Part shown: positions 1 to 10,100 of the stretch, piece after piece
How positions within the stretch are numbered: the first letter of the stretch is position 1
How the letters are laid out: every line of letters begins with the position of its first letter
Assembly: GCF_011397635.1 (NCBI RefSeq)
Contig: NC_064773.1
Coordinates: forward strand, 30,327,449-30,391,448
Source: Epinephelus fuscoguttatus
Taxonomy: Eukaryota > Chordata > Actinopteri > Perciformes > Serranidae
Length of the DNA: 64,000 nt
Direction: 5' to 3'
The notes under the pieces: model-generated
Databases searched by the model: none
Seen by the model: only the letters and a program-made list of their open reading frames with translations
What the model was told of the DNA's origin: nothing
Program-made: the position numbers and the translations under genes

Positions 1-688
1 TATTCCTTTACTGCTTAATAAACTACATTAACTGAGACCGAATATCTTCTCCTATTGCTTCATTAAAGAACACGCAGGACTGAGCTCACACATAGCACAT
101 TGGAGAGTAGGATGAGCCCCAAGTCCATCAACTTCTACTTGTCCAATTCATTCAGCACTAACATTTCTCACTTGAAACAGTATCCCTTTCTTTTTTTAGC
201 TGTGACCAGCAGCTCTATAGGTCACTCTGCTGGTCAGTCGGTCGACAACAATTTCCCCACCCCTCAGTAGCAGTTCTTGTGGGAGTGGGAGTGGCCTATA
301 ACAAAAAGGTGCATAATCTCTTTTTCAGATTCATAAATGTGTATAAAAGCTTTTTGTAAAATTCACTGGGACAGGCAAACTTGTGGGGAAAAACCTTTGG
401 CCTGTGTCTTCTGCTTAAATATACACACACAGAGTCTTGAACATTAGGAACCTTCAAAAACACATTAAAATAATTTGTTGTGTTCTGGTGTTCTAACTAT
501 AGACGCAGCATTTGTTGCTCTTGGTGACAGACTACTTTGAGAGAACAGCTCCTGACCAAAAACCACAGTCGACTAAAAAGTGCAGAACAAGCTCCTTATC
601 AGCTCATTTTACATCTTCGGGTTTCCTGTGGGGACCTCTACTGCACTGTAACATTTTTGTTATGTTGAGTTTGATTTAACAGACTGAC

Positions 689-784
689 CAGTTCGATCTT
701 ACTGGTCCTCCACAGAACAGGAATGTCTCTGAACTGTTTGAACATCCCCAACAGGTTCACCATGATGATGGCAGCCAGCGCAGT
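689..784 (-). CDS. slc26a5: slc26a5 coding exon 10 (last in window)
   Basis: 96 nt (32 codons), acceptor cccag, donor CTG|gtcagt. Encodes [18 protein letters not shown] and [22 protein letters not shown] is a prestin signature. I find no further exon in 1-688, so the next one lies to the left of the window. Confidence 0.93.
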
Positions 785-1094
785 CTGGGAAACACAACAG
801 AGGATCATACAGTTGAACAATACAGGAAGACATTAGCAACGACTCTTGGCAATCTTTCGATCTCATTACGTGAGGCGTGACGCAGAGCCATCAGCCTCTG
901 TTTGTTCAACAAACTGGACAGAATATAAAAGTGACTGTAGCTCCACCCGTGACGCTGAGCTGCCAGACAGGAAGCTGGAAGCTCTGCGTCATCAGCAACA
1001 GCTTCACCCACCTGAGGGAGCGGTTGGAAGACAAAACCAATGGCCACCACCACCAGCAGCACCATGAGAGACGCCAGCAGTCCTGCAATCTGAA

Positions 1095-1142
<48 letters not shown>

Positions 1143-4100
1143 TAACTGTGTCAACATAACCTCATTCTAATTACAGTTTTACAACACCAATTTAGTTGAG
1201 TGAGATGGTGTACTAGCTCCTGTAGTGGAATTGTGTATGTGCTACCTGTGTTTTTCCACCAGTGCTCTCCTGCACAAGGCTCCTTGACATGGAGCAAGTG
1301 ATGGCGAAGGTTGAGAAGAAAGAGCTGATGAAGTTACACAGACCAATGGCAATCAGCTCCTGAAAGCAGAACAACAGAAAGTTTTGTCTCAGAACAAAGA
1401 AATTCAAAATGTGAACATGTTCTGCAGCTGGCTAGGCAGCGAAAACATAGTTTTAGGGCTTTTCATATAGGTATGATTGACTGCAGGGTGAAGTGGCAGC
1501 TAAGCCGCATCTATGTCTGTCTGTGGAGGACTGCACTGCCATCTGATATTAAGGAGTCAGTTTTAAATTGTGACTGTTAAATTATCGGTTTAAAACTCCT
1601 TGTAGTTGCATTAAATAGCAGTCCACTTTTGTGTTTTGGACAGTTGGTGTTCACACTTGATGTGTACCATACTGGAGTACACGTGAACCGTACTAGTTGA
1701 GACCACCTTGTCATGTGGACTGGAGCATGGATTGACGCATCATGCCAGGGAACAGTACACATTGTTCAAGGTAATCAAACAGGGTCTCTGATGTGGAAGC
1801 CTCCTTAAACAACTATAGGAAATGACCCCAAAAACCTAAATAGTCTGTGGATGAAAGCAGGTGAATGTTTACAGTGAAGAGCCCAGAGCAAACAACCATG
1901 ACCTCCGGAGAGGGTCAATGACGCCATCAAGCACAGTTAGGTCAGTTATGCTTAGCTTAAGTTACAGTAACTTCCTATTTCCAGTCAGGCTAGTGTGACA
2001 GACGTGACTTTCCATACTTAATCAGATACTGGAACATACAGCAATAAGGTCTCCACATTGTTGGAATATTCACTGTTACATAGTTCCTTTCCTGACTCCT
2101 GTTTACATGCTCCTGTAGCCATATCATAGAGCAACATGAACCAAAAAAATCCCAAATACAAAAAAAAAAAAACAACGTCCTTTATTTTCACTAGAGCTCA
2201 GACCATGGTACAACTTACATTAGCTCAAGAAACCTGGCTACTCTGAGAAACTGCTTTATGCAGGTAATCATTCATATGACTCAACTTGTTACTGTAAATC
2301 TATATATCAAGCAGGTCAGTGATCAGATTTCCCCTCTTAACATGACAGATAGCACAGCTTTTCCTTACAGAGCAAATGTGTCTCAATTCTAAATCTAAAT
2401 AGTCGAACTGTGGTTCGAATCATTTTACCCACAAAGGAAATATTGCTAACATGTATTGATCTTTCCTTTCATCCCACCACTCTTGTGTGTCAGCAACATT
2501 CTTCCAGTCTCAAGTCTTTGTCCTGCACATGCTGGCTACCCTTATACATGTTTAAAAAACAGCTTAAAGGACAAATCTAGCTGGTGAAATGAGGTTTCTC
2601 TAAACCCCTACCTCAAAAAGGATCTGTTTTTCTTCAGCAGCTCCTCAGATGTTCACACTCACCTGGTTGCCATCCACGCTGTAGCCGTGCTTCAGGGCAA
2701 AGATCTTGGCAAGCGAGATGCCCATTGAGAATCCGACAATCGCTACAGCAAAGGAGTCTGTGACCAAACTGGGTAACAGAGAGAACTCTGGGACAGCAGG
2801 AGGGAGAAGCCTGAGAGCACATAAAATAACATTTGTAGTTCATCAATCCCAGTGTGTAAGTATTATCTTGGCTGCAATGTTATGACGGCTCTTTTAATGT
2901 GGTGAACAAGAGCCTTAAGATACAAAATTCATACAATTAAGATATGACCAACATGTTCTTCAGTAGATTCAGATCCCCCAGTTGTAAAATTCCATGAATT
3001 TCCATGACTGAAATACACTACTCTAAAATTCTGTGCCAACAAAAAGGGAATGTAACAACCTACCCAGTTGGTATCTTCCCAACTACGTCCACTTTGTAGC
3101 CCTCTGATAAGGACATGCCATAGGAGACGCTGGTGGACACAATAACCACAATAATCTCTCCAGGGATGGGAATAGGCAGTTTCTTCTTGAATCGCTCGTT
3201 GAGGTCTTTGATTGCGTACAGGAAGACGAGGCACACAAGGCCCAAGATGAGAGTGGAGACATTGGTGCTAGTGATGTCACTGAGTACCGCCTTGACGCTC
3301 TAGGGCAAGAGTATAGAATTTATGATGCATTTAAGTCATCTATTTTTTGCAATTACCAAACACACAACAAAACATGATCTAGAAAAATAGCCACACAGAA
3401 TTACCACCACCAGTTATATCTTCGTGAACACTCAAGTTGCACTAACAGTTTATATCCAGGTCTGTGAAAACAACATGGATGCATTACACACAGCAGCACA
3501 GACGATATACTATCCAGGGTTGACAGCAAAGATTAGTGTCACCTATTAAGTATCTGACCAAATGTCACCCCTTCTGTTCTTGAGATATGACGTTGAGTAA
3601 CGTCCAGAAAGGTTTTTTTGCAGAACCTTATGACGTTGCAGTGAAGTTTACCTTCAACCTTTTGGATATAAGATGTCACCATGTTGTCATTATGTCCTTT
3701 TAGACAATTGTGTAACATTTTGTCATAATTAGCAAACAAATTGAGTTATGGCCATTAACCTTTTCTTTTCAAATTCAAATTCTAAGTTTGTTTTTGAGTG
3801 GACGTTTGTGTCTAATAAGTCCCTCAAGGCCTGCTTGAGATATTGCATTCACAAGAATGAGATGGTCGCAAGGTTACCTTGAACCTGGCCTCTGACCACT
3901 AATCAGTTCATTCTTGAGTCCAAGTGGATGTTTGTGCCTAATTTGAGCTAACTCCATCAAGGCCTTCCTGAGATATTGCATTCATGAGAATGAGACAGAT
4001 GCTAGGTCACAGTAACCTTGATCTTTGAAAAGTTCATCCTTGAGTCCAAGTGAGTATTTGTGCCAAATTTGAAGAAATTCTCTTAAGGTGTTCTTGGGAA

Positions 4101-7100
4101 TTGGACAACCTGAAAATGTAATGCCTTCGGCAACTGCCGGCGCAGAGGCATAATAAAAAAAGAATAATTTTCTAACTGCTCTTGCTCTCACTCTTTCCAC
4201 CTAAAAACCATTTAGAAGCTATTGAAACTTACATAAATAGCAGAGAGGGGCCCACTGAAGCGCTGCGTTTTCACCCCCAGCAGGTACTTTAGCTGAGAGA
4301 CAACAACGTGCACCGCTGCTGCTGTAGTGAAACCTCGCACCAGGGGCTCTGTGAGGTAGATCGCCACAAAGCCAAACCTGAGAAGACCTAGGACAAACTA
4401 CAAGAATGGAAAACAAAATTAAGAAAGCAAGAAGAAAGAAAGAGGTAAGGTGATAAAAACAAGCTATACAGTTGTATCAAACAAAAACATTAAATCAAGG
4501 TGTTGATACATCAACAGTGATTCAGACATCCTGCTGCTGTGGGCAAAACAGTGATTTTTGAGCGTGAGAACATTTCAGCAAGCTGTATCACTTTACCGCT
4601 GTGCTTTAACCAAATAATAGATACTCTTGACACTCAGCCAGCAACCTTTTAGTTGCTGGCTGAGTGTGGTGGTTGTTTCAAGGCTCACCTGGATGATTCC
4701 CACCAGGGTTGTGAGCACAACAGCCACCTGCACCCTCCTGGCATCACGTGCCTCCACGTTCAAGACAGCAGAAAGGTTGGATCCATTGGCAGGCAGGACA
4801 TAAAACATGGAGTCCGGGGCCTCCCTCACTGCAACACCCCCGATCATCAGACTTATGACTGCAAAGGTGCCTGCAGATCACAAACAGAACAGTCATGTGT
4901 CAAAATATTTTACAGCTGGATCCTGAAAGTGCTAAATTTTTCCAGACTTGGTTCTGTACAGCATTATGATGTCCACTGCGTCATGCAGTATCTCTTTAAG
5001 TGAAAAGGCCATCTTGTCCAGCACTCGAACAGCAGCCCAGTAATGCCCTCTCACTCTCTGCCAGAAGTTAAGGGATCATCATTTCCACAACCACTTGCTG
5101 AAGCCAACTGCTTTCTGTTGTTCATTTCAGATCAGGTCTTTAGTATAAAGGTTGTGGTTTGGTTTATCGTACCCATTTGTCAGATGGACTTAAAGGTTAG
5201 CTGGCATTTGAGATGACTTGGAGCCCTTCCTGGGAAAGAAAGTAGTCAGATGGGTGAGATGAAGGCAGTGGGTTTACTGAAAATTCCCAATCCTGCTGCG
5301 TGAACACCTCCTAATCCTGATGAATGTGTAAACTGTAAATCTTTAGATTTATTTTGAGCTGGCATCCTGTGTGCGTAGGGCAGTTCTACCTCATCATACT
5401 GTTCTTGGCACTCACTGTGGGAAGAATCTGACTGTGTGAAAAGGCCACTGACTGCCTTAAAGACCACCATTAATTCAGACCAGGATAAATCAACAAACAA
5501 CAACATGAGGATTGGATTAGGACGACACAAGTACTAAATTTCCTAAAAATATTGTGCCAAAGGTTAATGGTACAACAAAATGAAGAAGCCATACTGAAGC
5601 TGGAGACAGTTTTTTCCACCAGCAGCGCTTTATGTACAGCCACATGAAAGAGTAGGCAGCAGAAGGGAACACTAATTTAAGCACCTTAATAACGAGATGT
5701 AGGCAGTGGGTTCACTGAAATGTCACAATCCTGCTGCTCACATCAATTCTGGCCGCAACAAGCACATCAAACATGTCCTAATCTGGATCAATGTGTAACT
5801 TGTGTGTGGGACAAAGATGGTTGGCAGTTAAAGCTCATCATATATAATACAGATGTTGGCAGCAGTTTTTTTCCACAACAAGCACTTAATATAAGAGAGT
5901 AAGCAGCAGACAGGGACAAAAATGTCAGCACAGTAGTGACACAAGACATTTTAACCAAACATCCATAGCATCTGTCACGGTACATGGGTCATGGTCTGTC
6001 GCCTGGAAAATTTGGAGTCTTTGGAGTAGCATAGCCAATGCACTGTTTTAAATTGTATTAGATTGTGTCTAGAGTTAATTGAACATTTATGCACGTTTTC
6101 AAGACTCTCCTCCCAAATCTTATTGCCTATCTCTTCACCCAGCTCACTCTCCCAATACTGCTTGAGTGCATTTGTGTTGACATCAGTATGCCTTTATATA
6201 AGGTGATAAAAGTAGGGAAACTGCTCCTTACTACAAGGATTGAAGTTGTTGATACTCTCAAGAGAGTCATGGGAACATATTTTCTCAGAATTAGACACAT
6301 TTTTGCTCACGATATACCAGATTTGCAAGTACCTGAAAAAGTTGAAGGCTGGGATATCATATGCTCTCTGCAACTGCTAAAATGACATGAAGTGCCTGTC
6401 AAGGTATAGAGCACCTATGTCCTTGATACCCTTAAATAATTTAGGCTAGAAACAAACACATGCTTTTTTCTTTATTGGACTATCAATGTAAGTATTTGGT
6501 GCTTTTATGTGTACTTTGATTTGCTTCCAGATTGATGTTTACATTATGTTTTACGATATTAATTTAATTATTAAAATATATATTTTGGGCTGGGCAACAC
6601 AATAGTTTGAGTTCAAGGTGTGAGAAAGAATAGTATCAGTAACATTGTTAACACTGTGCTACATTACAGAGAAATACAAAACCATACTAATGAACCTCAT
6701 TAATATAGGCCTATATTTTTTATCTACAAGTGCACGTCACACACTGAGCGAGCCGCCTGTTAATGACGCTGTCGGCAAAGCGGTAATGATTGTGCTAAGT
6801 GGCTAATGGGCACGTAGCTACTTACATGTTTCAGATGATACGTCAGGTTTGTCATCGAGAAATGATAGGCAAATGTTTGCCTGCAGAGTTTACATATCAC
6901 CTTGGGTTCATCGTCCACCTTCTCAAAATGATCCCACACTTTGGATTTCCTGCCCGACATGTTATTAACTAGCCTGTGACTCCTGTCTGACTGCTGAGTG
7001 TGGCTGCCTCCTGTGTCTGTGATATAGATTTTGATTTATATTGACAAGCAGCAGCTCCTAATAGAGTGTCACGTTTTTTGTTTCTTACTGCGTCTGAGCG

Positions 7101-10100
7101 ACCAATGAAATCTTGCCGACTAATGACCTTTTTGGTCGACTAACATTTGGTCAGCTATTGGGGGCAGCCCTACTGGGCAGCCACTTGAGTCAGCTGCTGG
7201 GCTCTTTTTTCACCATGATACAGTATGATGCTTAAGTGAGCCGCCCAGCAGTAAACTTTAAAGTGTGGCAGGCCAAAACCACCTTAGTCCTTTGATTTAA
7301 TTAGGTGTTTTTTGATAGTTCGTACAGTCTTGTAACTCCATAATTAGGGCATGATTAGTCTCTATATACAGACTCTACATTCAGTGAATGTAGAGTCTGT
7401 AGGCAAACCCCGGAGATCTTGCCTCTGGAAGAAGAGCGGAAGAGCCCTGGTTTCCGGTTGTAGGCTGTTTGTAGTCCGCGTGGTAGGCTGTTTGTAGTCC
7501 GCATGATATTGACCAATCAGGTTAGAGCAGGCTGCAGTTGTTGCCAGGTTAAACGGTCGGTGCGGTGAACTAATGAGGCGGAACATAATTGGCGTCACTG
7601 CAAACTCTGACTCCATCGCAATGGTTCAGCGTATTTACTTACATATAAACGGAAGTCGGAAACAGCCAAAAAATCGGAGGTCTGTCCCCAGAGGCTGTAT
7701 CGCCGTCTGCCGGAAGTCAGATGCCGAATACAGCCGATGGGTTCAGAGAATGGGGCATGATAAACCCCGAGTAAGAAAGAAGGTTTAAATACAGGAAAGC
7801 TTGGAAAAGGTAGAAAAATCATGGCAGAACTACCATTTTGATAGCATTTATCTTCTCAGCCAAAGAAATACAGAGATTTGTCCAGAATTCAGTGTACCTC
7901 TAATATTCTTATCCAAGTTGTAACCATACAGTTAAAGTACAGCTAGATTGTGGATATTGGTGCCTGTAGGATATACATAAATATCTATCTCTAAGCTTAA
8001 CTTTGCCTTAGAACATAATGTCTAATCTTGGTCACCCAAGCACACGATTCCTTGTCAGTGTTGCATTTACTGCAGGAAAATGCAACAGAGCAATACCACA
8101 CCAAAACAGTCCTCTGTCGAATATCATAATGTGTGAATCATTTATGTATTTCACCTTAGCAGCCCCACTTATGTCCAGGCATGACCCCACTGTGGGGTCA
8201 TGCACTTTAAATTTGAGTGTCTGTGAAATGCCATCTTGTCCAGCACTTGAACAGCAGCCCAGTAATTCCCTCTCACTCTCTGCCAAAAGTTATGGGATCA
8301 TCGTTTTCCACAGCAACTTGTTATCAGGGCGGAAACATTAAACAGTGAAGCTAACTGCTTCCTGTTGTTCACGCCAGATCAGATCATTTGCTTTTCCAAG
8401 GGTGAGCAGGTTTAGTTTATAGTGTCCATTTGTCAGATGGGCTTAGAGCTGACACCTGAGATGAGTTGGAGCCCTGTCTAGGAAAGGAAGTAGCTGGATG
8501 GGTGATACGTCAGGGGTGGGGGGCACTGAAATTTCACAATCCTGCTGCTCATGTCAGCTGAGGACACCAGTCACATCTGAGTGAAAATATTTCATCCACG
8601 TGCCATTTCAAAAACAACTGCAAGCTTTATCTTATCATCTGGATCAGTCTGTGATTTGTGAATCTTTAAATTTCTGAATCTTTATAAAATTTATAATAAT
8701 GCAAGATAATATAATCCATAGGTCCCAATGAATCTTTCATAGGAACCTAAAAATCCAGAGCAGTGCCATACCCCATGTGTGTGTGAGATGGTTGGCAAAT
8801 TTGAGGAAATTCCCTTTATGGTGTTCTTGAGATATCACGTTCACGAGAATGAAACAGACACAAGGTCACAGTGACCTGACCTTTGACCACCAAAATGCAA
8901 TCAGTTCATCCTTGAATCTAAGTGGACAGTGGTGCCAAATTTGGAAAAATTCCCTCAAGGCATCCCTGTGATATCTTGTTCACAAGAATGGGACGGACAG
9001 ATGGACAACCCAAAAACATAACGCCTCCAGCTACAGCTATCACCGGCGCAGAGGCATAAAAACACGAAGCAATATAATAAGTACACATCGGTAAAAACAC
9101 AAAGGATCAGTCTAATAAGCAAATGGTAAAAAAGCAACATTTGATAAATGAACGTTTAAAGTATTGGTATTGCACAGTTTAGCATAAAATGTAAGCTGTA
9201 AGCCTTAGCATGCCCAGCTAACTAGCTTACAGTCTAAAGTAGTAAATGAGCAGTACTTCCAAGGCCAAGAACAAAATCATTGACTAACTTCACTTTTTTG
9301 TGAGGTTACAGATTACTTTAACAAAAGCCAGTGTATGACAAGCAAATCCACTGTACTATTTTCTGACCACCAAAAGCTGGTTGTAGATGCTATCAGAGCT
9401 TCGGGTTACATTAGCAGCTCTGCCCTTCTCTTTACATCACGAGATACTTTTGCCAGACACATGTATGACCTTTTTCTCTTGTAATGCTAGAAGTGAAAAC
9501 ATACTAGTTCAAAATGCCAGCGAATATGTCATCAGCTAAGCAGCCAAACAGCGTTGTGCAAGAACAGAATAACAGTCTGATCTTACGTTTTACCCTATCA
9601 TACAGCAACATAAACATACAGCTACTTACAACTAATTCTACACTGCAATACAGGAACAGTGCTTCTACTTTATACCCAGGTGGTCTACATGGATCATCAG
9701 TTGGGGAAGATACTGACTGTTTGCCTGGGACCTTTTGCCTTTTGGCTGCCTTCTTGTTTGTAATGAAACTCCAAATTGGCACCAGCCACAGCTTGTAGGA
9801 GAATAATGACCCAAAAGCAAAGCCTTTACAAGGAGCGTTCAATTAATTTCTTACCAATGGATATGTGTCTGGATGTGCCAAAGAAGGTGTAGAGCAGCAC
9901 GGGGTAGAAAGAGGAGTACAGACCATAAACTGGAGGCACAGCAGCCAGCATAGCATAGGCCAGACCTGTGGAGCAGAGGAGAAGGAGAAGTGTAAATAAA
10001 CTGAACAGCCCCAGAAGCCAAGTGATTGCATCACAACCTCAGAGCTACAGAGATACCATAACAAAGACAGTGTGAAGCTGAAAGCAGCCCCCCGGGAGTT

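Noticed and set aside
1..688. Search for the next prestin exon
   Set aside because: No frame with the expected WLTTF/LGLD-type helix and splice sites on the minus strand; it must lie outside the window.
805..1170. Frames with poly-Cys-Val, or poly-Thr-His on the other strand
   Set aside because: Produced by the CA/TG microsatellite; only the in-frame prestin exon 1089-1012 is real.
9504..9842. 112-codon minus-strand frame next to prestin exon 3
   Set aside because: Intronic, no domain and not continuous with the prestin frame.
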